Assembly (NCBI GenBank): GCA_023653785.1
Contig: JAMKCH010088370.1
Coordinates: 216,251 to 280,250, forward strand
Length of the DNA stretch: 64,000 nucleotides
Direction: 5' to 3'
From: Ophioderma brevispina
Taxonomy: Eukaryota > Echinodermata > Ophiuroidea > Amphilepidida > Ophiodermatidae
In this document: in pieces, positions 9,736-20,924 of the stretch
How positions within the stretch are numbered: the stretch's first letter is position 1
Layout: every line of letters begins with the position of its first letter
The notes under the pieces: model-generated
Seen by the model: only the letters and a program-made list of their open reading frames with translations
Told to the model about the DNA's origin: nothing
Database searches by the model: none
Position numbers and translations under genes: made by a program

Positions 9736-10052
9736 GTAAAGGGGTATGATCCGGTTTAAGTCTATACATTTTTCATCTTGATATAATGGCGTTGATATTT
9801 CAACCCTTTTTTTAAGTGAGAGCTAAAAACGTGATTTTGTAATTCTCATAGAGTACTCTGTAAAATGGGTTGACCAAACTGGGGTGTGTTTTCACTCATA
9901 ACATCTAAACCAAACATCCTCTAGCCCTAATATTTCACAGGAGAAATGAGAAAATTAGTAGCTTTCTTCTGATACCAAAATTTTGACCACTTCCAGTAAA
10001 ATCTGGGGTCCCTGGGGACGAGGCAATTAGCAATCGGACCATAGCCCTTTAA
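9736..10052 (-). mobile_element. MITE family B, copy 1 (TTAA end)
   Basis: Inverted ends AAAGGGGTATGATCCGG and AAAGGGCTATGGTCCGAT. The right flank is TTAA at 10049-10052; the left flank has mutated to GTAA. The interior matches 56935-57295 in the opposite orientation (GCTTTCTTCTGATACC and GTGATTTTGTAA blocks). Confidence 0.8.
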
Positions 10053-10398
10053 GATGGGTTTAGGATGCATAAGACTTTGTGAAATCCACTCTTCATCTGT
10101 AGAAGAAGATGGTTCCACCTCCACCTACCTTGTCTGACAAACATTTGTTGAACATCCAACAGGATATCACATCCTTCTACTATCATCCTTTCAATGGACA
10201 GATTCTTTCGGATGCTCTCTGTCTCCGACACCTCATCGTGCATCACCTGTAAGAACAACAATATTACATAGATGAGTTAGAATGGGGAAGGAAGTTTTAT
10301 GCCTATCTTTTGAGTGTCCTAGATGCCATAAAAAAATCAGTGTCAGTGCCGGCTACAGCAGCCCTCATAACGGCAGTGTTTCCATCCATATTCAAGGC

Positions 10399-10682
10399 CA
10401 GGGCCGTACGCAGGATTCACTTTGGGGGTGCGGGACTTCGAAAAAGTGGACTTTTTTTTGAAAAAGTGGACCTTTTTTGGGTAAAAGTGGACCTAACCCC
10501 CCTAAAATGGTCCATTTTTGGACTTTTTGAACATTTTATCACCAAAAGGTGGACTTTTGTGTCAAAATTTCACTAAATTTTGGACCTTTTTATCAAAAAA
10601 AAATCAGCAAAAAGTGGACCTTTTGCCCCTTTTGTGGAATTTGGGGGTGCGACCGCACCCCCCCCCCCTGCGTACGGGCCTG
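10399..10682. mobile_element. hAT-like MITE with 8-bp target duplication
   Basis: Begins CAGGGCCGTACGCAGG and ends CCTGCGTACGGGCCTG. Flanked by perfect TTCAAGGC duplications at 10391-10398 and 10683-10690. Between the ends are repeated AAAAAGTGGAC units and a C run. An 8-bp duplication with CAGGG ends is typical of hAT elements. The frames inside it are artefacts of the repeat. Confidence 0.9.
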
Positions 10683-10864
10683 TTCAAGGCTGTTCCTTGA
10701 ACTTTGAAGCAGCAAAAGACTAACAATGTCCTCCATGGTTTCTATCTCTAGTCTTGTACAGGCATACTAGGACTAGCTAGCCTTAGTGTTAGTCAAAATT
10801 TTGAATTAAAGTGTTTTGTTTAAAGTTATCATTTTCACTTTAAAACTGCTCTTTTCCTTCCTCA

Positions 10865-10943
10865 CCATCATAATCATCACAATCATCATCCTCCTAATCA
10901 TCCTCCTCCTCCTCCTCTTCCTCTTCCTCCTCATCATCATCAT
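10865..10943. repeat. ATC/CTC trinucleotide microsatellite
   Basis: Alternating CATCAT and CTCCTC blocks. The arginine/methionine-rich frame on the minus strand is a by-product of this repeat. Confidence 0.85.
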
Positions 10944-11460
10944 TTTTCTGCAGAGAGTGATGTAACCAGACAATTTCATGGGGGGGAGGTATGCGGGGGA
11001 CACAATTTAATTTGGGGGCATCACTAAAACAGATTTTTGTGAAAGCAGTACGCTGGTAAATCAATTTATTACTTTTTCTGATCTCATTTGGGGGGAGAAT
11101 TTTTTACTGGGGGACCCCGCCCCGCCCCACCTCTTCCCCAGCAATCAATGTGGAGTACTGTTAGGCACACTGTACAACACAATTTCAGGTTTCAACTTTG
11201 TTCCGGGGAGAGGGGGAATGATTTTACCGTACGGTAAGAAAACTGTCAACAGTTATGACCAATATTGCATTCTTTGTTTTTGTTATTGTTGAAATAAAGT
11301 TGTGTACAATTTTGTGAAGACGGAAAGTGACTGGAATTATAATACACAGCACCAAAAGTATAAAGCTTCATGTAGATTTATTCTGTTTCTTCTTTGACTC
11401 AACACCTATATTATTTACCTTGCCTTGCCAGTTAACCCTCATCTTACCAAGGAGGAGGGC

Positions 11461-11496
11461 GTGGTTACCACCCTAGTGAACTAGGGTGGTAACCAC
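11461..11496. repeat. Perfect 16-bp palindrome with 4-base loop
   Basis: GTGGTTACCACCCTAG, loop TGAA, then CTAGGGTGGTAACCAC. The half itself contains a smaller palindrome, GTGGTTACCAC. It lies in a locally GC-rich patch, and a related GTGGTTGCCACC occurs at about 11645. Confidence 0.9.
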
Positions 11497-12661
11497 CCCC
11501 CGCTGGTGCGCTACAATGCCAAAAGCTTGCGTAAAAAGCTTCTGGGTAATTATTATTTCATCCTTTCTGGTCATTTTGCGAAAAAATATGAAGGTAGCAC
11601 CTTCACCAGGGCTAGGGTATGCCGTCAAAGTCAAAAGGTGGGGGGGTGGTTGCCACCTAAGAATCATCCAAGAAATATCATCTATAGTGATAAACCTCCT
11701 ATCTATTCAACTGTGGCACACAGAAGAGCACAGTACACTGGGCATTTCTTTCGAGCCAAGTCCATTTCAAAACAAAGGTAACAGACCACTAAACTATCCA
11801 GATATACTGTACATAGAGACCAGCCTCACTTTGAATGAAGTGGGAACAGCATTGCAGAATAAAGACATCTGGCAAAGAAGTGTGTCACAGATGTCGATGG
11901 AAGTCAAAGGAGGAGGACGATGATGATGGCAGCGATGATGACAACTATGACGACACTTATTTTAGAAGAATGTCCATACCAATTTCAAATATGTGTTTGA
12001 ATTATTAATCTATTAGACTATGTTTGTTAATAGTGATGGCCCAAGCTCTGACACCAGTCACACCCAGCCATTACCAGCTTCAGAATGGTCAGGTGATTTC
12101 AAGGTCAGGTATACCTGGCTGTCATTTGCATATTGTGCATATAAAATCCCTCAAGGAATCAAGTTTACTTACCCCAACCTTGCAGGTATCTATGGATACC
12201 AAAGCCAATCTGAATTCACAGTAACTACTTTCCTACTGTACCACTTATACCATACTTACATCATAAACATCTGGAAGAGATGAATTGATCAGTCGTGGGG
12301 AAGGCGGTGGAGTACACAGACAAAATGAACACAGCTTCATCAGCTTCATTATCACTGGACATAGCTCTTTCACATTAATCTGTTAAAAAGTAAGCTTTGT
12401 TCAGTTTCAGTAAAGACTCGGTAATGTGTAGACACTGATGACACGCAGAGAGTGTTGGGGAAAGCAGCATTGTGTTGTGAATGTTTTTAAACTGAAAAAA
12501 AACCAATCACATTTTCTACAAACTTCAAGGCAAATCTATGCAAGTCTAACTCTTGGTATGATGTATCACATGGAGCTCTCTTTTGTACGTAATAAACATT
12601 CCTGTAACCCTTTGTCTGTGTGATGAGTCAGGATCGATCATGATCCAAAGACTGACAATTT

Positions 12662-12687
12662 CAGTATTAGAGACACGTCTAATACTG
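12662..12687. repeat. Hairpin, 10-bp perfect stem
   Basis: CAGTATTAGA, loop GACACG, TCTAATACTG. Confidence 0.75.
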
Positions 12688-13124
12688 CATCATTTAAATC
12701 AACTTCTTGCTCATCTCGCCAACGGTTTCTTTTCTATCTCTGCCTTCAAATATGCGATACCACAAACAAGAGAACTGTATCCCTCTCAGAGTGACACTCC
12801 GGATTTTTAAAATTATTTTGATACCCCCTCATTGTCATGTATCATTAGACTAAAAACATCTGTTCTCCTGGTCTCAAATGGGCACAGTCGTCAGTCTGGC
12901 TGGGTTCTCCTTGATTTGTTCCTTTTTCAACTTCAGGTAAAAAACAATATGGCACAAAACAACAAACTAGGGAGTTGTAAAAAGAAGATTGTCAAGCCAA
13001 GATTACAAATGTCTTCGTTGTTATAGTTATGCAATCATCACAACCAAAGGCCTTGACACTGTACTCATTCTGCTGGCATTCATTCAAACATTGCAATTGC
13101 ACTCCATAACAAAATCGATAATTT

Positions 13125-13407
13125 AGGCCAAAAAGAAAGCAGACATCTGTGTCACTGCTTTGTTGGAGGACCTCAAGTGGGACTCTGTTGAGCAGATGAG
13201 GGTTAAAACATGCCTTATTACATTGCATGAAATTATGACCGACCAACTTGACGTTGATTTAGGCAAGTTCATCAAACAACAACCACCAAGGGCGAGGAGA
13301 ACACACAACAGGCAACTGATGCTCCATGAAGTACGAAGCACCAATATCATGAAGCAGTCTTTCTTTGCTGAGGCAAGTGGATCTCTGGAATGCCACTGCC
13401 CCATGAT
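13125..13407 (+). pseudogene. LINE ORF2 C-terminal remnant (CR1/Jockey-like)
   Basis: The frame at 13125-13375 reads KKADICVTALLEDLKWDSVE, then an arginine-rich stretch, then MKQSFF. A frameshift leads to RQVDLWNATAP. This pattern (a short helix, LxWxxLExRR, SFFxRTxxxWNxLP) is the usual C-terminus of CR1/Jockey-type LINE polyproteins downstream of the RT. It is a dead fragment; no RT precedes it here. Confidence 0.65.
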
Positions 13408-13859
13408 ATGATAATTATTTGACAAGACAAACTAATTCAAATTGAGACTAAACAATTAGACTGGTTTCACTCTCATCAATCCTCTAGTTATACTCCCTGG
13501 TGGACGTACTTTAGAGGAAGTTTCAACGAGGGTAACATTCTGTCATCAGTTCATGGTGCACATATTTTAAGACAGGTTGGAATAAACAAATAGTAGGATA
13601 GTAACCCCGACTGAACAGCTCCATCATGAAAAGCACTCTGTGGTGTTTTCTATCTTACACAAGCTATGTTTTAAATAAGTTGAATTGCTTTGACAATGAT
13701 CTCGCTGCACGTCTACAGGCAGATCTGTTTTACAATGAGTGCAATTCATATATTTATTGGAGTAATTCAAATCCTTCCAGAATGTCTTTGATGTCTACTG
13801 CTGCCAAGGTGGACAACAAAATCCTTTTGAACCAAATTTGGCCACATGTTGATCTCTTG

Positions 13860-14320
13860 CAACGTGACCTGGCTGGTTGTCAGCCAGTGCTCAGCTGTAT
13901 AGAGCCGATCCACATCCTGAGGAGAATCACAGAGGGTTTAAAAGAATACTCCCCTTGATTGTTACCTTTGGTAACTTTAAGAAGGCCTTCAACTCCATCA
14001 ACAGGTCTGTTACGTCTCAGTTTTGTATTATTAAGGTCTTCAAGAGACCATTGTCAATGCTAACCAAATGCTGTACAACTCCAGCAATTCTGTCATGGTT
14101 GAAGGTAGAATTTCTAACTCATTCAATAAAATAACATGAATGACACAAGGTTAAATGTATTGGCTTCATGTATTGGCTTCATTTCTTTTCATCATCTTAG
14201 AGGACTGAAAATTAATCTGGATTTGTCACATGCCCTCATAAATCAAGATAATACCCCACCAAACATATATACAATCTTGACTTTGTTGATGATATATCCT
14301 TGCCTGAGTCTTCTACATCC
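13860..14320 (+). pseudogene. Non-LTR reverse transcriptase fragment
   Basis: Piecing frames together by eye shows the RT palm. The first block is RRITEGLKEYSP and VTFGNFKKAFNSINRS (about 13915-14015), where the first catalytic Asp appears to be Asn. Next is LYNSSNSVMVEGRISNSFN (about 14070-14127). Last is the catalytic block FVDDISLPES at about 14281-14310. At least three frame changes and internal losses make it inactive. It is in the same orientation as the preceding LINE tail but belongs to a different part of the polyprotein, so these are two insertions or one scrambled one. Confidence 0.75.
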
Positions 14321-15450
14321 TTCAGGCTCGGTCTCCTCTAAAGGTACAGTCACACAGAACACAGCTCCTGACCCAACCTCTTCCCAACTACACAAGACCA
14401 CATTTCTTTCAAAATTGGCTATCGCTTCAAACTTGCCAAATTTACAATTTTATCATTCTGCAATTTTATCACCAGTAGGCAACAGCATCATAAAATCACA
14501 AGATCACCATTTTTAATAATAGGCGACACCACTGTTCAGTCCATGATCAGTCGCAGACCTTAACAGGACAGCAAAGTTGTGATATGTTGCTGTCAAGATT
14601 GCAAGTTGGTGACTTTTTTTCTGCGGTCGCCGAGTGTAAATGTACGGATTTAACATGTCTAGTTGGCTTGCATCTTCTCTCCCGCTTGGAGCAAAGTCAT
14701 TGCCGACCACTTTCCAACTGCACTCATTGGCTACCGCTTCCAAACCACTCATGTGTTCATGCCGACCTTCCCAATCAGAGTTGTATCACAGCTTATCTGC
14801 TCAGTACAGGATGTTATTCTGTTTCCCCCCAATCTTGACACAACCAAGCTTTTTATATGCCTCTTGACTAAGTCCTTTGACATATATGTGAAAGAATTGA
14901 GGGAAATTACACAACGATGCATGGTTTCAGGGTTTTAGAGGGATTATATTACGTGTAGATGGTATGGTATGGGTATGGCATATAAGAGCAATTAAAAAGA
15001 TTGGCTGGTTTTGATTAAACATATTAAGAGCCATATAGTATAACATGTATGGTTGAGTTTCATCTTGCTAGAACTGGCCTTCACCCCAAACCCCTCCGTC
15101 TGCAAAGTTTCACGCCAAGATTTCAATGTGAGCAGAGGGGTCTCTAAAAACCTAAAAGAGCTCAGAAAGGTTAAAATTTTAAAAATTTTGGGCAAAAAAG
15201 TCCCACTTTTGCCACAATTTGCCCCCCCCCCAAAAAGAAAAAGAAATTCCGGTTACAGGCCTGATTTGAACAAGCGATTTTGGGTTCAGTTTTTAACAGT
15301 TGACGGCTATCCAAAATGTTTAATACAATGTGCAAAAAATTGACAAATATACTATAAAATGAACATTTTATAGTGTCCATTAAAAAAAATACTACAATTT
15401 GGAAATTGCAAATTAAGTATATGAAATTGAAGGTTATGGGGATGATGTGT
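14321..15450. other. Unassigned stretch, possibly more LINE debris
   Basis: Three overlapping frames at 14584-14938 have no recognisable domain. A C run at about 15221-15231 and an ACAGGCCTG at 15254-15262 resemble a decayed hAT-type end. Confidence 0.4.
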
Positions 15451-15579
15451 AGTGATGTGACCTTGGATGACCCCACATGACCTTGAAAGTTTGAAATTTT
15501 TGGACTGAAGGTGGCCATGAGCCCCCAAGTTTATCATCCGACCAGATGTTTAGGATTTGACAATAGCTCATTTGCATGT

Positions 15580-16320
15580 CAAAGAATGTAACGTTAATTG
15601 CGTCCATTGATTTGTGGCAGGATGACCATACAAACATGTGTTAGCCCATTTGATTTGTGCAGGAAAACAATAGATTTTCAAGGATTCCCTTTAATTGGAG
15701 AATGACCCTTTAATCTACGCAAATAACTTTTTGACCCTAACTGGTACACCTCATATGGCCTTGGGTCAGTGTGTTATTACTGCCATGAAAATTTGATGTC
15801 ATGAACATTTGGCTTGTGCACAGGACACGAAAAAAAAAGGGATAGATTTTCAAAGAATGTCGCTTTAACTTTATTGGCCCATTATGACCTCTCAACACAG
15901 GTTACTAAACACCACATATGACCCTTGGGCTAGTAGTTCTCTTCTTCTGATCAAGTTTAGCTGCAATTGGCCAAGCATTTGGGAAGTAAACCAAACCAGT
16001 TTCAACCCAAGAAGGTCCCTATCCCCCCCACACAAACAGTGACCCAAACTGTGTATACCTCATATGGGCTTTGAGTCAGTGCTTATGCTGACCCAATTTG
16101 GTGATCGTGCATTTGATTATGTGGCAAGAAAAAAGAATGGATAGATTTTCAAAGAATGCCCCTTTAATCGGAAAAAACATGACCTCTACTACAATTCAGA
16201 GCCCACCACATTGCACTTGCAAATTGCCGGTCCAAGAGTTTCGGGAAGGAGACCAAAAAAAAATCAACTATAATAAGCTGGAACACACAAAGCTAAACAA
16301 AAATTGAATCACACTGACAC
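15580..16320. repeat. Degenerate tandem repeat, about 150-170 bp units
   Basis: Two marker blocks recur. CTCATATGG then CTTGGGTCAGTG occurs at about 15749, 15911 and 16057. ATAGATTTTCAA with an adjacent CCCTTTAAT occurs at about 15670, 15844 and 16141. Units are strongly diverged and some lack a block. A related CAAAGAATGCCCCTTTAAT occurs at about 60275. Confidence 0.65.
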
Positions 16321-17315
16321 CAGAAGGAATTGCTTTTTGCAAAATCAACCATGCCCTTTTAAGCCAGGGAGTCAAAAACTTTGCATTTCACTTCATTTCT
16401 TAATAACACTGTATAAAAGGTCAGTCATTTGGGGGTGCACGACCACCTCCCCCATGTGTGGCCCTCCCTTAACTGATTAAGACCAAATCAGCGCCCTCCC
16501 TTCTGGGTAAACAAACAAATTTATAACAAATGACTCCAGCGACATTAAATCAGCAGAAGACGGAAATTATGTTTAAACACAGACACACATGCCAGAAGTT
16601 ATTCTCAATTCTCATGGCATGCCCCTGTGGTGGACTAGTCTGTTACCCCCTTGTGAGGTCTTAAAATCATGAGTGCGAAATCCCATGATATTCCTTCTAT
16701 ACACAATTTGTGTGATTAAAGTTACAGCAAACTTAAGTTAGCCTACAAAATTACCGGGATGTCTTTAGCCTCATTCGTTTATGGGTGGTATATTGTTTTG
16801 TAAATATTTCAATTCTTTCCAAGGGCCTAGACATCTTTGCGACGCATTACAGAAATTTCATCTTTTGGTGAAAATTGCATGCGGCCGCTTACTCTTGTTC
16901 TGGATCTGATGGTGCAAATAAAATTTTTTTTTAAATTACTTATTATATTTTGTTGGTTGAAGATTTCATTCTAAGCGAAACCCATTTTTGGGATAAAAAT
17001 ATGCAAAATTAAATATTACAGTTTAATCATTATATTGCTATACTGGACCATGCTTTATTAGCTACACATTCAAACCCACACTTTATTTTGATATTGGTCA
17101 ATAATCTAATCCTGAAATATCTATTAATATATCATGTAACTTTGATGTTAAGTGTCTACAACTTTTTTCATTTTTTTGTTAAATTCTTGTAAAAATGACT
17201 AAAAAGCCCAGACTTAATAAAACACATGTTTTGCTTAACAGAGAGACTTTTTTTGAATGGTTTGTCAAACTACGTGTTTCCTACCAGAATATGTTTTTTC
17301 TCATCAGAAATTGTG
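16321..17315. other. Unassigned AT-rich stretch
   Basis: No long frame, repeat or RNA gene recognised. A short NotI-like GCGGCCGC lies near 16880 without obvious context. Confidence 0.4.
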
Positions 17316-17755
17316 GTAGAGCGTGGCCTAGCGGTTAGGGGCTTTGCCCTCTGCCCAAAATTTACCATCAAAAATTCCCGGGTTTGAATCCCGGTGGGAT
17401 CACTTACTGGGATTTATTCGGGTACTATCAATTCTGGATTTGATCATGTATACCAGCTATTGATTAAATACAGAATACGCTCTCCTCATGGTCACTTGGA
17501 ATTGGGGCAATGGATCAGAAAGCTCGCCGTCCTTCGGTAGGGGAACGTTTAAGCCGTCGGCCCGCGTGTAACATAGAGTCCACTGTACCTGTCCACATTC
17601 GCAGTCCCAGTGGTCGAATAGAGTTAGGGTGAAAACCCCTGACTGTTCCGTATTCCCAATCCGCCCCAGCCTCAAATAGCTGGCCATGTTAGGAGCGTTC
17701 CCCCGTATCATGGTATACACGCGGCCCCGATCAGCACACTAGCTGAATAAATCCT
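17316..17755 (+). mobile_element. tRNA-derived SINE-like element
   Basis: A box A-like TGGCCTAGCGG at 17324-17334 and a box B-like GGTTTGAATCC at 17381-17391, the latter inside a CCGGG/CCCGG T-arm, form an internal RNA polymerase III promoter. The acceptor stem does not close and the box spacing is long, so it is not a functional tRNA. The body contains CCTTCGGTAGGGGAACGTTT followed by AAGCCGTCGG at about 17531-17562. This resembles a motif I have seen in SINE bodies of marine invertebrates (from memory, unchecked). The 3' end is approximate. Confidence 0.65.
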
Positions 17756-18094
17756 GACACACCACAAGCCACTACCAATGACGTGTGGAAGACGGAGTCA
17801 AACAATCCACCATACAGCAACACAGAAGAATAGGCATCTATCAGCATGACATTATTGACTGCTAAGCGATATATAGTTAGGGTGCATACAATTACCAAAC
17901 TCTGCTCTGCAAATATCCCTCCAAGCTGGACCACCAAAACATCTTAAGATCCCTGCCCCACTTTCCAACACAATGTTCCTCATAAGTTAAAAGCAACCAT
18001 TGATGAACATCTCCATAAATCCCCTACCACACACACCACCACCATATTTTGTCACATGCAGGCAATCAAAGCTCGTGGCATGTGAGCCACCTAA

Positions 18095-18597
18095 GGCCTA
18101 AAAAAAAAATTGTTTGATTGGCGTACCCGACCGACCCTATTTTACTGACGACCCTAAAATATTTTTATTTTTTTGGTGCAAAAAAATGGTAATGAAAATG
18201 CTTTGAAATGCAAAAACAGGAATTTATGACGTCATACTTCGGGCAAGACTTCCATATGTACCCCCCTTCATATATTTAAATGCAACATAAAATGTTATTA
18301 TTTAGCTGTGTATTCCGTTTTTGATCCAACACAAGGCCAAAATAACATAAATAATACGAGGGGGTTACATATGGAAAGTCTTTCCAGACTTCGGTACTCA
18401 CAGGATTGCAGGACTATTCAAAATGCAAATAAAAACAGATGTGTACAAAAAAAACGTGGAAGTGGTGCCATGTGTTTTGTATGTGTGTCATATATGGTGT
18501 GTTCTGTATGTGAAACATAAAAAAAAAAAAAAAAAATCGACCTACCTACCCTATTTTGTTCTATGTTACGCCAATCAAACAATTTTTTTTTTAGGCC
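18095..18597. mobile_element. MITE with long A-rich terminal inverted repeats
   Basis: Ends read GGCCT, ten A, TTGTTTGATTGGCGTA and are exact inverses over about 31 bases. The inner sequence is also partly palindromic (CTTCCATATGTACCCCCC near 18248 and its inverse near 18362). About 503 bp. No clear target duplication, and no transposase. Confidence 0.85.
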
Positions 18598-19089
18598 AGG
18601 TTAAATCACAAGCAAGTTTGATAGGGGTGCCAAACGTAAGAACTTTGGATTATAGTCAATTGTGCGAGTGGTTTTAAGTGTGAAACACTGACTCGTATTG
18701 TACATTGGCGAGAAATGCGGCTTTCTACTTAGGAAATCAACAAAGCCTAATGGAGCGTATAGGCCATAAAAGACAAAAAGCTGATGAGTATCCATTTGAC
18801 TGATAAAACCAAACATACTGCATATTTAGAAATTGTTACTTTACTTAAACAGTTACGGTCAGAATCTGAATCCTTACAGTTTGCCTAACAACTTGTCAAT
18901 GTCAATAATCACGAATGTGATCATTTACAATACGAATTTTTAATGTGAGGACAGGCCCTGCACAGCATTTTCCATCTTGCTGAAAAACATCATCTAATAC
19001 CTAACTAATAGGGACATCAGTCCCAAATAGGTCATCTGAATATGTGCTAAAGATAGGAGAGCAATATAATGACCCTAAGTTGACTTCTG

Positions 19090-19205
19090 AATGACCCTTG
19101 ACCTTATTCATCTGCTAGTTACCCCCACATAAGATCTATATTTCTTGATGTATAAGCACACTAGATGAACTGTGAGCCATCACTGCACTAAAAAGCTACA
19201 GTATA
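19090..19205. repeat. Dispersed repeat, copy 1 of a flanking pair
   Basis: Shares TGACCCTTGACCT, ACCCCCACATAAGA, TGTAT.AGCA and CATCACTGCACTAAAAAG with 20095-20200 in the same orientation. The two copies bracket the ACTCT foldback region. Confidence 0.65.
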
Positions 19206-19234
19206 GTAAACATCTAATTTTAAAATTAATTAAT

Positions 19235-20062
19235 CGAGTGGCTTTTAGCTCTAATAAGAGCGAGAAATGCAGCACGGACACCTGAACTCGAGGGGTGCCA
19301 AGCTCACTTGTTCAGAGTGGCTCAAAATCCACTCTTCTTCGGAGTGAAGCCCACTCTGAACTCTTATCGAGCGCCTTTTAGCTCTAAAAGAGTGAGAAAA
19401 TGCTCTTTTTCGGAGTGAACTAATAGCCAATCAGAACCGCCGCAAATCGCATGATTATTTTCGAACAACATGGCGGACGAGTTAGGCAAGACCGTCAGCA
19501 AGTGGTTGACCGAAGTTGAAATTAGTGAAGAAATCATAGAGATCTCTACGGGTGAGTATATTGTATGTATCGGTCACAATTCATAGCATTTACTGACAAC
19601 TGTGTGGAGAAGCATTAAATGTTATTTACTGTAATATCACGGTAGTCTGTGCCAGGCTAGGCCAGGCCTGCACATGTACGAAACGCACAATCATGCATGT
19701 CACGGGCATGCACGCCATCATCATGCACGTCATGCATGCCACAATCGTGCATGTCACACTGAATCATGCGAATGATGCGCCACAATATTCATTCATGTCA
19801 CGATGCTATAAATTATGACCTACACATACAATATACTCACCAAACAAACACAATTCACAACTCTAAAAGAGTGAATTGGCTAGTTCACATTTTCCCCACA
19901 GCTCTAAAAGAGTGACTAGTTCACTCTAAAAAGGAGTCATCACTTCACTCTTTGCTTAGAGTTATTTTTTTCACTCTTTATTTAGAGTGGATCTCACTCT
20001 AAAAGATGCGTCACTCAGCTGGCTCTTTTTTGGAGTGGATGTCCACTCTTTTAGAGTTGTTT
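19235..20062. mobile_element. Foldback region with clustered CACTCTAAAAGAGTG palindromes
   Basis: Both sides (19250-19430 and 19860-20060) carry many half-sites ACTCT/AGAGT, often paired as CTCTAAAAGAG or CTCTTTTTCGGAG. An inner inverted pair, GGTGAGTATATTGTATGT at 19551-19568 and its exact inverse at about 19823-19840, encloses a CATGCA-rich stretch. The organisation suggests an internally deleted DNA transposon that kept a first exon. The family is not recognised. Confidence 0.6.
19470..19551 (+). CDS. Candidate first coding exon, SAM-like
   Basis: An ATG in strong Kozak context (AACAACATGGCG) opens a frame reading MADELGKTVSKWLTEVEISE and on to EIIEIST. It then meets a consensus splice donor, GGTGAGTAT, with GT at 19552-19553. 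The pattern W-L-x4-I-x4-(I/Y)I-x3 resembles helix 1 to 2 of a sterile alpha motif domain, cut where the domain would continue in exon 2. SAM exons are common in transposon-associated genes of aquatic animals. No second exon is seen within the foldback. The donor lies inside an inverted repeat, so it could be coincidental. Translation without splicing stops after 38 codons. Confidence 0.35.
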
Positions 20063-20094
20063 TTCAATCTGTCGTTTTAAGAGAGTAAAGACCC

Positions 20095-20200
20095 CTGAAA
20101 GACCCTTGACCTCCTTTTCTGTTACCCCACATAAGACTTTTTTTCTCAATGTATCAGCATATCAAGTATAAACTTGATCCATCATTGCACTAAAAAGTTA
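20095..20200. repeat. Dispersed repeat, copy 2 of a flanking pair
   Basis: Matches 19090-19205 (see that entry) at reduced identity, same orientation. Confidence 0.6.
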
Positions 20201-20221
20201 AAAAAAAGTGTCAACCAAAAG

Positions 20222-20569
20222 CAGGGCCATCCCCAGAGGGGGGTGTACAAAATTCTGTCGGCAAAATGTTGACTTGTCGGCGATAACGGTATAATGTCGG
20301 CGCAACTGATTGATGGGCGGATTATCGGCGTTGCACTCCTCCACATCTGTTGTTGTTTGTTTTGTTTCATAGCTGGAGAATGACTGGCTGTCGGTTGCGG
20401 GGGACAAGCCCCCCCACTCTTCAGAATTTCGAACCGAGTGAAAAAAATTTGGGGCTACCTGGTGAGCGCAGCGAGCCTGAAAATTTGATAATTCTTGAAT
20501 CCGGCCCATGATTTTGTCGGCAACACAGACTCAACACCCCCCATTAAAAATGGTCTGGGGATGCCCCTG
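20222..20569. mobile_element. hAT-like MITE with 8-bp target duplication
   Basis: Starts CAGGGCCATCCCCAGA and ends TCTGGGGATGCCCCTG. Perfect ACCAAAAG duplications lie at 20214-20221 and 20570-20577. 348 bp, no transposase. The CTGGTGAGCGCAGCGAGCC stretch inside resembles the interior of the adjacent 20925-21285 element (GCTTGCTGCGCTCGCTGG). Confidence 0.9.
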
Positions 20570-20594
20570 ACCAAAAGGTGTATACTAAAAAAAG

Positions 20595-20637
20595 TTTGAC
20601 ACACACAGACAGACACACGGACACAGAGACACACAAA
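20595..20637. repeat. CA/GACA-rich microsatellite
   Basis: Irregular ACAC and AGACAC units. Such tracts often mark 3' ends of LINE or SINE copies. Confidence 0.7.
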
Positions 20638-20924
20638 TCTTTTAGGTCTTTCTGATTGCATTGGATGACCTAAAAAGACTTTGAATGGCTGATTTTTTGC
20701 GTTTATAGCAATGTATTACTTATGTATTTGTCCCAAATTTGTTATTCTGGGTTTAAATCACAGTGGTATGGGAGGGGGGAAGTCAAATGATTTCATGTCC
20801 ATACTTTTTTAGCCACAATCTTGTTCAAAATTGTTGGAACACTTTGTGCAGATTTTGGTTCCCGCCCCCTCATTTCAATGTTGCCTGAGCATGACACACT
20901 AATCCAAAGAGGATTGACCCTCTA

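Larger units (their letters stand above)
10944..13124. other. Unassigned intergenic stretch
   Basis: Contains G-rich stretches at 10980-11110 resembling decayed hAT-type ends, a perfect hairpin at 11461-11496, a GAT/GAC-rich patch at about 11908-11945 and a short hairpin at 12662-12687. The open frame at 11486-11923 has no recognisable domain and overlaps the hairpin. Nothing else is supported. Confidence 0.5.

Noticed and set aside
10806..11003. Arg/Met-rich open frame on the minus strand
   Set aside because: Translation of an ATC/CTC microsatellite.
11486..11923. 145-codon plus-strand frame
   Set aside because: Begins within the perfect hairpin and shows no protein family pattern.
17316..17405. 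tRNA gene
   Set aside because: Boxes A and B are present but the acceptor stem does not pair and the spacing is too long; a SINE head fits better.
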